A DNA stretch of 64,000 nt from positions 24,910,315 to 24,974,314 of the forward strand of contig OZ038454.1 in NCBI GenBank assembly GCA_964036195.1. The letters run 5' to 3'. Shown one piece after another: positions 52,838-64,000 of the stretch; within the stretch, counting starts at the first letter, position 1, and every line of letters starts with the position of its first letter. The position numbers and the translations under genes are program-made. The DNA comes from Sphaerolaimus hirsutus. Its lineage: Eukaryota > Nematoda > Chromadorea > Monhysterida > Sphaerolaimidae. Below the pieces are notes generated by a model that was not told the DNA's origin, ran no database searches, and worked only from the letters and a program-made list of their open reading frames with translations.

Positions 52838-53031
52838 ATTCTCGACGGACGGACATCACACTTTGCATGGAAACCTACCATATACCATCTGAATATGGAA
52901 CCACAAATTATGCAGTTTTTATCATAATATTTTGTTTCCTACCATGGAATATTTTATTACAAAATTTATCACAAGATTTTATTCATTTAATTATGGTAGT
53001 ATTCTGCACTAAGTATGCTACACTCGGTATA
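52838..53031. mobile_element. MITE, TATACTCGGCGGAC family (E type), reverse copy
   Basis: TATTCTCGACGGACGGACATCACAC at the left, GTATTCTGCACTAAGTATGC and a CTCGGTAT end at the right. Confidence 0.65.
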
Positions 53032-53175
53032 TTTATATGATGAAAAAATGTTATGTTTGTTCTTTTATTCAGATGTGATATGGTATTGAGATATCATTGT
53101 AAGGTGTAACGTCGCTGGCGTGCAAGGTATTTTTTGGGAATTGCCTCATGAGTAACGAGTGTTTTTTTGATCTTG

Positions 53176-53420
53176 TAAACACCTTCCCGGTCACGTCCGG
53201 CAGCCATTATTTGATTTTACTTCTTATATCCTATCCCCAGTTCTAAAGCGCCCCCGAGGCTGAAACTTGGGGGAGATATTGGCGCGACCCCCCTCTACTT
53301 CGCATGAATTGGGGGGGTCGCGGCGACCCCTCTCAGGGTGGGTCGCCCTAAGTGCAAATTTATTTGTGGCTTTTTTGGTGTCCCACAGCAGGTCCGGCAC
53401 CCGCTGATTTCTGAGTAAAA
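53176..53420. mobile_element. Diverged fragment of the long-hairpin family
   Basis: AAACACCTTCCCGGTCACGTCC, then CGAGGCTGAAACTTGGGGGA and GGGTCGCCCTAAGTGC, follow the left arm of the 1454-bp elements with many substitutions. Confidence 0.6.
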
Positions 53421-53569
53421 AAAAATCCATTCGCGGATCCATTTTTCGCTGTGCCTATGTGTCGTGTCAGATCAGACAAATAAAAGTGTCCAATAAAGGA
53501 TTTTTGAAGCGAGCGCGACCAGACGCATCAGCTTATTTATATTGGACCGTAAATCAGTACGGGTGGCAC

Positions 53570-54080
53570 TGTTAAATATTGATAACGATGGCAAATAAAA
53601 TTTCGAAAACGTTTTCGAATTTTCGAATTTTTTTGAGTTTTCGAATTTTGATTCCACCCCTAGAACAACACTTCTAGAAAAATTTGAAAATTCGAAAAGT
53701 GTTTTCGAAATCTTTTTTGGCTATTTTTAAATGGCACCCCGCTGTTATGTAAACGCCTACCCCGCCGTAATGTAAACCCGCCCGTAAAGTAGGGGGTGCT
53801 ACTTTACGGCCGGGTTTACTTTACGGCCGGTACATCCCAATATACATCTACGGAAACAGCTTTAAAGCTGTAAAACATGAAAGTGTATTCAAACTTCACC
53901 AAAAAATCGAACATGCAAAAATTTGATGGAAAAAAATCAAAAAGTAGTAAGGAGATTCGAAAATTCGAAAACCATTTTCCGAAAAAAATTCCAAATTCGA
54001 AAAGTCGCTTTAGAAAAAAAAACACTTGAAAATTTAAACACTTTTCCCAGTGGGTTTGCCATCGTTAGCACCGCGCGTAA
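53570..54080. repeat. TTCGAATTTTCGAAAA inverted repeats
   Basis: CGAAAACGTTTTCGAATTTTCG near 53600 and GATTCGAAAATTCGAAAACC near 53950 are inverted arms around CCGTAAAGTAG...CTACTTTACGGCCGG palindromes (53776-53830). Likely a MITE; no coding. Confidence 0.55.
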
Positions 54081-54824
54081 CTGCCTGCGGACAGTAATCT
54101 CCTGGGGATTTAAATAAAATCAGGTCACACAGAGCCGCCATTTGAGGCGGGGATTGGAATTACGGCGACGCTAAAATTGAGGGATGGAAATAAAATTTTG
54201 TAATTTTGGGAGGAAATTTTATTGTTTTTTTTTGCGAACTAAAAACATTGTGTTATCACTCATTGTACATATTTCTCGAGTTATAACTTTATAACAGAAA
54301 TTAGAATTTTTCATAAACTTGAAGTTACCTATTTCAATGGACATAAAGAGTTAATTAACCTTTATTTAAATTTAAAGAAAGCACAAACAAAACATTCGGT
54401 ATTTCGCTATTAAAATAAATATCACGATTATGATGTGAAAAATTTTAATTCATGCTTTTAATCTTTAAAAAACATAAAAATATACTCCAAAACATCCAAA
54501 AAATCTAACTTTTTAATATAAAACCAGATTCCCTCAGGAAATGTCCCATCCTTTGGCGGCAGGGTGCACTGATTCATTGTTGTGACATTAAACACATAAA
54601 GGGGCGATTTTGAGAAATGGCGGGTGGATAACCTTGGGAAAATCAGTTTTTTTTAGATAGGCACTCAATACTCAAGGGAAGGTTCTTTTGAATAAGCTAA
54701 TAATATAAAAAGTATGTAAGCCACACCCACACAATGCTGAATATTAGCATAAATAACTGGGTAGCTAGCTTTCAAAAAATACATATGCGTGACCTTTGAT
54801 ATTGTGCCAGCCGAACAGTGGACA
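54081..54824. other. No gene recognised
   Basis: AT-rich, no supported coding or complete repeat. Confidence 0.35.
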
Positions 54825-55386
54825 TACCGTATTTGCTTGAATAATCCCCCTGGGGGATTATTATTTCGTCAGACTTTTTTGAGGGGGGATAATTCGAGGG
54901 GAGAATTATTCAAGGGGGGGGGGAATTATTATTTCGTCAAAGTTTTAAAGCTTGTTTCTATCAACTCATTAGATGAAATATGCTTTATAAACACAATAAT
55001 GCTACGATTACAGCTCGGGCGTAAAATTCCAGCGTAAAATAGAAATTTTTGAATTTCCACAATCAAATTGCAGTGACTGTGGATGATGACTCTCGGACAC
55101 AATGAAGGTATTGATAAACATATTCTCCATGAAAAATTGCAGACCTGTATCATCATCCACTTTTATGTAATCAATTTTGCGATGGAATTTTACGCTGGAA
55201 TTTTACGCCCGAGCTGTAATCGCTCCATAATGTGCCATTTTTGTTAAAATTGGGCACAACAAATTGATCAAATCTCTTTAGGGGGGATTATTCAAGGGGG
55301 GAATTATTATTTCCTCACTCGTCTTACAGGGGGGATTATTCGAGGGGGGAATTATTCAAGGGGGAACTTTCTAAGCAAATACGGTA
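54825..55386. mobile_element. CCGTATT-family element with nested inverted repeat
   Basis: TACCGTATTTGCTTGAATAATCC at the left, CTTTCTAAGCAAATACGGTA at the right. An ATTACAGCTCGGGCGTAAAATTCC...GGAATTTTACGCCCGAGCTGTAAT element (55008-55220) is inserted in its core. Confidence 0.75.
55008..55220. mobile_element. Nested ATTACAGCTCGGGCG element (213 bp)
   Basis: Perfect ends ATTACAGCTCGGGCGTAAAA and the inverse. Related by its TACAGCTC start and GTAAAAT words to the elements at 43040-44213. Confidence 0.75.
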
Positions 55387-55886
55387 TATAAAATAAAGCA
55401 TTGTTTCAATTTTCATTTGGTTGAGTAAATAGGTAATTAATCCATTTACTTTTATTATATTTTGTCGAGTGAATTAGCCCCAGCAAAAGTTAATAGTCAT
55501 AAATGTTAAGTTATGTTAGATTACCTAACAGTTTGATGATACAGTGATCTTAAACTTACTATCATTTTCACCTCAACATGTTTTTCCTGCACACATTTTT
55601 GTGAATGATGTATCAAATCAAAGTAATTATACAGTATGATTTTACTACGAATCAAACAGGACAGATATTCCATAAATGGTTGATTGATATTTTCTGAATG
55701 AAATAGAACATAATTATGAACCGAAATGGTGAGGATAAAATAAGAAGTCATGGGAAAATTATGTCAATTCGCGTGGTGAACATGTGTACGCGCCTACAGC
55801 CTACAGCATGTCAAGACATAAACTGAACTAAGTCACGTTTCACACAATAATGCTCCACCCAACCAACATTTACTGTTTTTGAATGG
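55387..55886. other. No gene recognised
   Basis: AT-rich, no supported coding. Confidence 0.35.
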
Positions 55887-56345
55887 GTTTTTGAACTTTT
55901 GGTTCATTATTCAAATAGGTTATGGTAGGTTTCCAAGCAAAGTGTGATGTCTGCCGAGTATACAAAATTTTCAAATGAAACTAAACTACAGGCATACCAA
56001 ACAGGTTCAGCTATTCTGGCTCCCACCATGTTTGTGTACAGTAGGGGGGGGGGCATGTTGGCACCATTTCTACCAATTTTCAGCTTTTTATGCCAGCATC
56101 AGCTGGAGATATGATGCCCACAGTGTAATTGATAAAATAAGTGCCAAACCTGTGTGGGCCATTGACAATAACAAAAAATGTACAGCTGTCCCCTATTTGT
56201 GCAGAGTAGGGGGAGAGGGGTGTTATCATTATGCCTATATCCTCCCAAAATATCAGCTTTCTATGCACTACAACTCGAGATAGGGCATCAGAAGTGACAT
56301 CAAAGATTGACTGCCAAACTTGAGTGGGGATATGTTTATACAAAT
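55887..56345. mobile_element. Partial E-type MITE end and a diverged hairpin-family piece
   Basis: TTTTGGTTCATTATTCAAATAGG to TGTGATGTCTGCCGAGTATAC (55887-55965) is an E-type right half. From about 56030, TTCAGCTTTTTATGCC, AGCTGGAGATATGATGCC and related words follow the 1454-bp hairpin arms in diverged form. Confidence 0.5.
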
Positions 56346-56780
56346 ACTTCCAAGAAACAAACCCAACAAAAAGCTCACACAACTTAATCCAACAAGCAAC
56401 ACAAACTCCACAAAACACCTACTCAAACAAACTAGTTCCACATATCACCTGACAGGCTATACATCCAATCCGCGTGTTTACAAACCGAATGCTCTCAGCT
56501 AGGTAAAGAGGCGGCCACGCAAATTCGACCGAGCGTGAAACTCGCAAGTAGCCCCTAGCGGTGGCCGGATGCGGAACAATCGAATTTGTGCCCTTCGGTA
56601 GAGAGATGTCAATCGCAGCTGGCGCAATTTAAGCTGTCCAGGGGCCGGATTTGATTGGCCCTACGGCTACCGGTTGTTTTTGACGTCAGTAAAAATTATA
56701 TTTCATGTGATATTGGAAACGTATTTTCCACAAAAATCCTTCAAATCGAAAACGCTTTCGGAAATAGGAAGAAATTTGAC
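56346..56780. other. No gene recognised
   Basis: A locally GC-rich part at 56500-56680 has GCAAATTCGAC and an inverted TCGAATTTGTGC copy 70 bases later, perhaps a small MITE. I see no tRNA or exon there. Confidence 0.35.
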
Positions 56781-57397
56781 AATTGAGGCCTCTACTTCTA
56801 AAAGTCGACAAGTCCACAAAATGCGATTTTGAGTAAATCGCATTTTAAGTTTCATTTCCAATTCCAGGTCCGTGGTGCGTGTCCAATCGGGCTTTCTCAT
56901 GCTCAACATTAATTTCCATATGTTGACAATAAAGTGTGAAATTTTCAGCCCCTGCTCTCAACCTTTATGCGAAAAATGGGGTGTCCATAAATTTCCATTC
57001 TGTCAGAGCAAAACTGATTTTGGGAGGAGATGGACTTGTCGACTTCTTGCACTAGAGAACATTTTTGTTCCCGGTGAAGGCGACTCTGCCTTATGGGCAA
57101 TTTATGGACTTGTCGACTTTTAGAAGTAGCTGTCCATGGTGGACTTATCACATTTCTTGCTATTTTTTCCCATAAAAAAACGAAGACGACGGGTGGACTT
57201 GTCGACTTCTTGCCCGAAATTTTTGCATTTTTCCCAAAAAATGTCAAATCTGGCACTTTGCTATATGGGCATGTGAGGTCCAAAAATTTATGGAAATTGA
57301 AAAAATGTGCGAAAGTAGCCCCAGATGATGTTTCCGGGCCTAACTTAAAATTGTCAATTTTGTGACTTGTCGACTTTTAAAAGTAGACGCCTCAATT
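56781..57397. mobile_element. J-type element with GTCGAC repeats, second copy
   Basis: AATTGAGGCCTCTACTTCTAAAAG at the left and CTTTTAAAAGTAGACGCCTCAATT at the right, with the same internal TGGACTTGTCGACTTCTTGC units as 34513-35130. Confidence 0.75.
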
Positions 57398-57724
57398 GTG
57401 TAGTAATTGTAATTCAATCAAATACTACAATTGTCTTTTGTTAGAAATTACAATCGTCAAAGCTACCCTATAAAAGGACAACATTGAATCGGGAGCTAAA
57501 ACCTCTGAAAAAATCAATCGGGCTGCTCGAAATTTGCAGCAGAACAAATTGAATTTCGCGCCGCGGTCAAGCAATTGGCATTGATTTGATTGACTGCTGC
57601 ATCTTTTAAATACACGAAATCCCAAGCGAAATTGCAAGTCAAAACGACGCGAAAATAGATCACAATTATCGTGCAGCTGACCGTATTCTTTTCCCTTGAA
57701 AAAGCCCAACCCACGCACTTCGAA

Positions 57725-58105
57725 TACCTTATTTCTTCTAATAGAAGAGCGCCGTTCTATTTTTTCGTCGACTTTTTAACTGCCGTTCTATTGGAGGTGT
57801 CCTTCTATTGGGGGCTGCCATTCTATATTTCACGATCTTTTTCACACATTTTTCCTATGAACAAAGTGTACCTAATTTTACGAAACATGAGCGACATTTG
57901 AATATCAGAAGTTTCAACAAGACAAAACAAAACGTCAAAACAACCACTGAATCAAAATACTGAACACATTGCGTCATTTCATCACACATCTCACCTAACA
58001 AATATTTTTGTGTTTTGGCACCCTTCCAACGTAATTTATAACTGCCGTTTAATTGGAGGTGCCTTTCTATTGTGGGTATGTCGTTCTGTAAGAATAAATA
58101 CGGTA
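57725..58105. mobile_element. TACCGTATTT element, TTCTAATAGAAG (B) type
   Basis: TACCTTATTTCTTCTAATAGAAG at the left and TTCTGTAAGAATAAATACGGTA at the right, with GTTCTATTGGAGGTG units in both arms. Confidence 0.65.
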
Positions 58106-58686
58106 ACACCCCCATGTAAGCGACTATAGGAAAAAAATAACCACGGGGAATAAATCACGCATAGAGTAACTCCACCGTCTGAGCGTGGCAGATGTGGAAA
58201 AGTTTTTTTAGTCGAAAAGACTTTTGGCTTTCCGGTAAATATTGAGTGTTTTCTGCTGTGAACGATTGAAGCGTGCAATTTTCATTCTGAATGTTCTAAA
58301 TGGAGGGATTAAATCCGTTCTGAATGAGGAGATTTTTTTTGGATTATGAAATAAATATTTATCGGTAGAATTGAGTCACCCACCACCAAGTAAATCAGTG
58401 AATCCGAGCAATTAAATCAGAAGAATTTCGTGTTTTTGTAGGAATTTTACAGCAATTTCACTATTTATTTCCAATAAATTTTAATAGCTCTTATTAAGTC
58501 CCGGCGAAAAAGTGACCCCTCTAGGAAGGGACTTGATCAAAAATATTAAGTAAAAGCTGCAGTGAATAATTCAGATATGGATATGTACAAGTGCAATCTA
58601 CATGCCTAATAAACAAAAATGCAATAAAATTCTCGGGCTCATGTGATAAACAAATTTAGTGGGCGCAGCTCAGGATATCCCGCAGA
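58106..58686. other. No gene recognised
   Basis: AT-rich, no supported coding. Confidence 0.35.
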
Positions 58687-60140
58687 TAAACACCTTCCCG
58701 GACAAGTTCACCACCCATTTTTTTATTTCACTTCGAATGCAATATCTCCGTCCATGGGGGTGTTATAAAGCTGAAACTTTGTATATATAAAGTTGTAAGA
58801 CCCCTCTACTCCCCAACAACGGGGGAGGTGCGGCAACTCACTACAGGATGGGTCGCCCTATATACAACATTTTTTGTGCCGTTTTTGGTGTCCCAAACAA
58901 GTTCACCACCCACTTGGTTGGCTACACTGCAAAAGCCATATCTCCAGCTGTGATGGCGGTATAAAGCTGAAATTTGGGGGATGTCTTGCCAACAACCCCC
59001 TTCACGATCCACCAGTGGGGCGGCTGCGAATGACCCACTAAAGCATGGGTCACTGCATATAAAGTTAACCATTTTCTAAAAACAGCCCAAGTGTCCCAAA
59101 ACAAGTTCATCACCCAACTGCATTAACAAAATGTTGCAACAACATACCTAATATAAAAATGAATCGGGTTGGAACACTTTTTCAGCGAAAAAAATTTTTT
59201 TCAGTAGGGCACCCACCCTTTCCCATAAACAGCCGACTGAAAATTTCACTTTAAACCAATTTTTTGTATCACACTAAAAAGTTGGTTTACAAAGTTCACT
59301 AGAGGAGGGTCTAAGGTTCAAAGTTATGTAAACAACATAACCTCTAAAATGCTTCCATAAGGAAATTTACTTGGGGTGAATTCTATGATGTCAAAATGAT
59401 GTCATTTCAGGAAGAAAATTTGACAAAATTTTCACTTTTTCATTCACCCCAAATAAATTTTTTTATGGAAGCATTTTAGAGGTTATGTTGTTTACATAAC
59501 TTTGAACCTTAGACCCTCCCCTAGTGAACTTTGTAAACCAACTTTTTAAGTGTGATACAAAAAATTGGTTTAAAGTGAAATTTTCAATCTGCTGTTTATG
59601 GTACAGGGTGGGTGCCTTACTGAAAAAATTTTAATGAGCAGAACTAGGGTTCATATCTGATTCAATTTTGTATCAGGTATGTTCTCACAACATTTTTTTA
59701 TAATGCAGTTGGGTGGCGAACTTGTTTGGGACACTTGGGTTGTTCTTGAAAAAATTATCAAATTTATATGCAGTGACCCATGCTTTAGTGGGTCGTCGGC
59801 AGCTGCCCCGCTGGTGTATTGTGAGTGGGGTTGTTGGCTCGACATCCCCCAAATTTCAGCTTTCTACCGCCCTCTCAGCTGGAGATATAGCCTTCAAAGT
59901 GTCGCTAATCAAGTGGGTGGTGAACTTGCTTGGGACACCAAAAACGCCACAAATTTTTTTTGCATATAGGGCGACCCACCCTGTAGTGAGTCGCCGCACC
60001 TCCCCCATTGTTGGGGAGTAAGGGGGTCTTACAACTTTATATATACAAAGTTTCAGCTTTATAACACCCCCATGGACGGAGATATTGCATTCGAAGTGAA
60101 ATAAAAAAATGGGTGGTGAACTTGTCCGGGAAGGTGTTTA
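58687..60140. mobile_element. 1454-bp long-hairpin element, copy 2
   Basis: Same ends as 49277-50730 (TAAACACCTTCCCGG and its inverse), the same length by my count, and near-complete self-complementarity about a centre near 59413. Arms carry GGTGGTGAACTTG and CAGCTGTGATGGCGG-type phrases in mirrored order. Non-coding. Confidence 0.85.
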
Positions 60141-60523
60141 TAAATATTTATGTTCCCCGAGAATTTTCACGTGTTATTTTTTGATGAATTCACTCGTGTG
60201 ATAAATTACGCATCAACATAACCTATAATGAAAACGATTCAATGGGATGCGAAATTTGTTTTAAGATGCTATATGATAAATTTACGTTGTGAAGCCTGGT
60301 GCGGCGGTGAACGAAAAACTCAGCGATTGACCAAGCAGACAGAACTTAAGAATGCATTTCTTGGTGATGAATTCCGTGAAAAATAAAAAAGTCAAAAAAA
60401 TTGAAAAGTTCGAAAACGTTGGCGAATCTTCGATTATTTTTTGCCATCGTTACACAGGTGTCAATCACTACGCTTGCCCGTGACAGAAGCATGCTAAATA
60501 GTTCAATGCATTTACTCGAACAA
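60141..60523. other. No gene recognised
   Basis: AT-rich; a GTTCGAAAACGTTGGCGAATCTTCG phrase near 60408 relates to the repeats at 53570. Confidence 0.35.
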
Positions 60524-60771
60524 GTATACTCCAGTTACTTTACACCCTGCACGTCTGGTTCCCCTTGGAACTGTGCAAACGTTTTTTTTACGCATGCGAT
60601 TTTTACAGAAAGTTGAAAAAGTCATCTCTGTTATAACGCTATACGTAAACTTATACACACCGATGATTTTTACATCTTTTATACAAAAATCGCATGTTTT
60701 ATCATCATTGGCACGCTTCCAACGGTGACGTAAATGAGTGCGAGGGTAGAGCATCATGTCCGCCGAGTATA
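60524..60771. mobile_element. MITE, GTATACTC family (G type)
   Basis: TATACTCCAGTTACTTTACACCC at the left, AGAGCATCATGTCCGCCGAGTATA at the right, CATTGGCACGCTTCCAACG inside. The best preserved G copy. Confidence 0.75.
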
Positions 60772-61062
60772 ACCAGTGTCGGCAAGCGGGAAACGCAAAG
60801 TGTGATTTCACTGACATCTAGTTGCATCTCTAAAATTGAAACGTCTACACTCGCACAATGTAATTTGCATTGCAAATTTCAGTGAAGCCAAAAGCACAAG
60901 AGAAACTAGGCAAAATCAAATCAATATGAATGCAAATGTAGTGATGTTACATTTCGCCCGATTTTATTTTACATAAAATACGTGTGCAATGTATGCATCC
61001 ACTTGATCTACATGTTGCAAGTGTGCAAGCTCTACACTTGGAAGGTCGTGGCACAAGCTGAA
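60772..61062. other. No gene recognised
   Basis: Only short unsupported ORFs. Confidence 0.3.
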
Positions 61063-61340
61063 TTTAGTGATGTTAAAGGAACCGGGAAAAATGGCACCAC
61101 ACTGGCGCCCATGTAGAAAAGGCTCTACAAATCGACCCAATCATTTGAAGTGTTATATGGTCTAAATTGGCCCAGAAATAGCCGAGTTATTGAGCTTCAA
61201 TCAATTGACTAAAAATGCATTTAAAAAGCAGGTAAAATGCATGTGTAAAACCATTATCTGTGGACGGGGGGATTATTTGGAGGAAATTCTTCTTGTTTGT
61301 AGCCCCAACCCCAAACCCCCACATAGTTGAACAGCATCAA
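61063..61340. mobile_element. Fragments: hAT-like GGCACC element end and a long-inverted-repeat arm
   Basis: TTAGTGATGTTAAAGGAACCGGG at 61063 matches the end of 46563-47511. From 61150 GTCTAAATTGGCCCAGAAATAG and CCCCAACCCCAAACCCCCAC match the arms at 24206-24897. Confidence 0.5.
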
Positions 61341-61409
61341 AATTTGGCAAGGTGCAAAAATGGGCAGCAAAAAAGTGTGATGGAACCACAGCCTCCCATG
61401 ACCATGGTT

Positions 61410-62520
61410 GGTTTTAGTAAAAAGAATTTTACTAAAATTGTTTCTTATTTTTATTAAAATTGTATTTTTTAAATATTTTATTCATGTTTCATTTTATTTT
61501 ATTTTATTTTATTTTATTCTGAATTGTGTCATTAATAAAAAAAATGAAACCATTTTACAAAAATTTTACAAATATTTTACAAAATTTTACAAAAAATTCA
61601 AATATTGTATGCAAGGAAGTAAAACAATGTGGAAGCTAGTAGCATGCAGATGAATACAAAAAAACTAATGTAGACTTCTGACATGGGTTGTGACTAGGGT
61701 GTCAAAAAATTTTTTTAACGGTAAACGGAAACAGAAAAAAATTTCAGCGGCCGGAAAACGGAACAGAAAACGGAAAAAAATTTGCACTTGGTTGAAAACG
61801 GAAACAGAAAAAAATTTCAGTGGCCGGAAAACGGAAAAAGGGGCTGGAAAAACGGAAAAATGAAATTTGCATGGAAATGGAAAAATTTGCTGAAATTTTG
61901 CCAGAAAACAGATAAAATTTGCTGAAATTTTGCTGGAAACAGATTTTTTTACATAATTGACAATCCGCATGGATGTTTACCAGTTTGGCTGGAACAGAAA
62001 ACAGAAAGTTGAGCCAGAAAAAAAGTAAAATGAGGCTGAAAAACAGAAAATTGAGGTGAAAATGGAAAAAAGGCGGAAAAACTGGAAATTTAGCTGGAAA
62101 ATGGAAAAAGATGGAAAAATGGAAAATTTAGCTGGAAAACTGAAAATGAGCCGAAAAAACGGAAATGGAAAAGAGTGGCCGGAAAATTTTAGCAGCCGGA
62201 AAACAGAACCGAAAATGCAAAAAAATTGCCTGCAGAAAACGGAATCAAAAACATAAATTTGACTCCCTAGTTGCGACATAGGTATGCTCGGCAAACATCA
62301 CACTTAGTATGGAAACCTACCAACATGTTCGAAATCTTTTTATAGAATTTTGCAAAATCAAGTTTTGACACTCCAGTTTATGTGAAATTTTACTAATATT
62401 TTACAAAAATTCGAATGTTAGTAATAATTGTATTTTTATTTTATTAATTTTCCATTTTATTTGATTTGATTTTATTCTTAAATTTTCCATTTTATTTTTT
62501 TCTCAGATTTTGCCAACCCT
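61410..62520. repeat. AAAATAAAAT element arms around a CGGAAAACAG purine-rich block
   Basis: ATTTTACTAAAATTG and TTTTATTTTATT runs (61410-61610, 62330-62500) end at TCTCAGATTTTGCCAACCCTG, the inverted family end seen at 29212. Between them 61690-62260 is a purine-rich array of GGAAAACGGAAACAG units. An E-type fragment (GCTCGGCAAACATCACACTT) is at 62285. Confidence 0.55.
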
Positions 62521-62707
62521 GCCCATGACCCATGTCTCTATGGGTGAAAATTACCTATTCTGTATGGTAGTGTATTCACCTAAAAAACAGCGCTGTGGTC
62601 AAAACAGCAGACCAAAACTATTTCACAACATTAAATGGATACTTTCACCAATCAACACGTTAACCCGCCTAGGGGTCTCCAAGATTTTGGCCCTCGCGGG
62701 GGCTGAA

Positions 62708-63135
62708 TACCGTATTACCTCGAATTAACCCCCCCCTTGAATTAACCCCCCACTCGAAATACCCCCCCCCCTAAATTTCGGCTGAGGAAATAATAAACCC
62801 CCCCTCGAAATACCCCCCTAAAATTGTGTGTAACGTGAACGTACATGACAAATACCGCAGTTTGTGATCTGTACAATGCAGAACACATGTTAAAACTGAT
62901 GATTAAGTGACGTTAATAAGGGTTTTGGTGTATATACAGTTATATGCGTATAAACACATATACATCTATGTAATTGTTCGATTTTTCTACGTCTGCGTAT
63001 GGGGAATTTCCGAAAATTTCTGGCGAAATAATAGACCCCCCCCCCCCTCGAATAAACCCCCCTCGAATTATCCCCCCCCTCAAATTTTGCTGGCGAAATA
63101 ATAAACCCCTGGGGGTATTTCGAGGTAATACGGTA
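62708..63135. mobile_element. CCGTATT-family element, complete (428 bp)
   Basis: TACCGTATTACCTCGAATTAACC at the left, GGTATTTCGAGGTAATACGGTA at the right, TA at each edge, C-rich left and right arms. Confidence 0.8.
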
Positions 63136-63665
63136 GATAGCAAATCGCTCCTCCGGAGGGATAGATAGGTGAAAAATTGTTGTGTGGGGGGGGGGGCTGG
63201 GGGGGCTTGGGGGGAGACTCGCGGGGGCAAAACATATAGGCTTTTTCAGTGCATAGAAGGCCGAAAGGGGAAAAATCGATAATAATCGGTTAAAAATGGC
63301 CAAAACTAGGTTTAAAATGGCTAACAACAAGCATATAACCATGCATATAGCCGGAGAGCACGATTTTGAAGGTGAAAAACTATAAAAAGGTGCGAAAATT
63401 GGTGATTTTTAGCGAAACTTGGGGCAAAATTTCTCAAAAACCACTCCAGATAGATAGATAGCTGAGCGATTTGGGAGGGTCTTTGCGGGTAGTAGCCAAA
63501 AAATTTGCCTCGGGATAGATAGTAGCTGAGCGGCATCGGGGATAGATAGATAGCTGAGCGGCATCGGGGATAGATAGATAGCTGGCGGATTTGGGGGGGG
63601 GCAGCCCCCCCCCCTAGGAGACCCCTGAACCCGCCCACATCCTAATTTCTAATGCATTTCATTTT
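63136..63665. repeat. GATAGATAGCTGAGCGG tandem repeat and low complexity
   Basis: Three to four copies of GATAGATAGATAGCTGAGCGGCATCGG between 63445 and 63600, with G runs at 63185-63215 and 63592. No coding supported. Confidence 0.6.
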
Positions 63666-63834
63666 TGCAGTCGAACGACCAGACATGCGAGTGTGTAAAT
63701 GTGAGCGCATCCATCAGAAATGTCATTTTAATTTATGTCCAATGCGCATTTTTCAAATAAATATGGGTAGTGATAATGTCGACACAGCGTCAGTGTTAAT
63801 GATTCAATTTGCGAAGAAATGGGGCTCACAATGA
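63666..63834 (+). CDS. Candidate 3'-terminal exon, unknown
   Basis: After the acceptor CATTTCATTTTTGCAG an open frame reads VERPDMRVCKCERIHQKCHF and ends at TGA (63832-63834). AATAAA at about 63937 could be the polyadenylation signal. A second frame (DQTCECVNVS) is also open for some distance, so the frame is uncertain. The four close cysteines may be meaningful; no family recognised. Confidence 0.3.
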
Positions 63835-64000
63835 ATGAACGAAGACAATAATTTGTAATATTTACCTAAAGAATTAGCGGCTGCTCAAGCGTTGAAACTA
63901 GCTTTTCGATGTCAACATTCATTCAATATTCAATACAATAAATTTGACATACCTAAATATATCTAAAATAGAAAATAGTCTTTTTTTCGATAAAATGCAG

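Noticed and set aside
56486-56680. Possible tRNA or tRNA-derived SINE
   Set aside because: No A-box/B-box pair at proper spacing and no cloverleaf; ATTCGACC and GGTAGAGAG occur in the wrong order.

Overview
This is gene-poor, repeat-saturated nuclear DNA from a metazoan. The evidence is short exons with GT-AG (and one GC-AG) introns, a secreted C-type lectin, a Kelch-repeat protein, a mucin-like exon, and an exon pair that reads as a precursor of amidated RPRF peptides. RPRF-amide endings are best known from protostome NPF-type peptides, so a protostome invertebrate (perhaps a crustacean) is my guess, but the window does not prove it. Most of the long ORFs are chance products of repeats.

Layout. 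1-640: a degenerate 12-14 bp tandem repeat. 1208-4280 (minus): at least seven exons of a Kelch protein, with three of its introns filled end to end by inverted-repeat elements. 4375-5045: a GTGAAG/CTTCAC repeat block. 6787-23106 (plus): a complete five-exon secreted C-type lectin gene (193 aa) whose last intron has grown to 14.3 kb. That intron nests a CAG-flanked intron-forming element, then a hAT-like element (8-bp target duplication), then a CCGTATT element, then a very young 12.8-kb LTR retrotransposon (9368-22145, LTRs differing at 3 of 1447 positions). The retrotransposon carries gag but no recognisable protease, reverse transcriptase or integrase. 23.1-32.8 kb: nested MITEs, hairpins and minisatellites. 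32890-34094 (plus): a mucin-like Ser/Thr/Gly exon ending in a Cys-rich segment. 35.1-35.7 kb: two orphan exons. 42575-43000 (minus): two exons of a putative RPRFamide precursor, the intron again an inverted-repeat element. The rest is non-autonomous DNA transposons, including two 1454-bp near-perfect hairpins.

The main result: a family of short inverted-repeat elements duplicates a CAG/CTG trinucleotide (the CWG target of PIF/Harbinger transposons) and sits exactly at intron boundaries in three unrelated genes. Removing element plus one CAG/CTG restores the reading frame each time. These look like introners, transposons that create introns. Some copies give GT-AG introns; others sit on CTG or begin with GG and would need GT-TG or GG-AG splicing, or a nearby cryptic site.

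Most other repeats fall into a few end-sharing families: TACCGTATTT ends with TA targets, TATACTCGGCGGAC ends, and hAT-like elements with 8-bp duplications. All exon models are manual and unsupported by RNA; positions may be off by a few bases.
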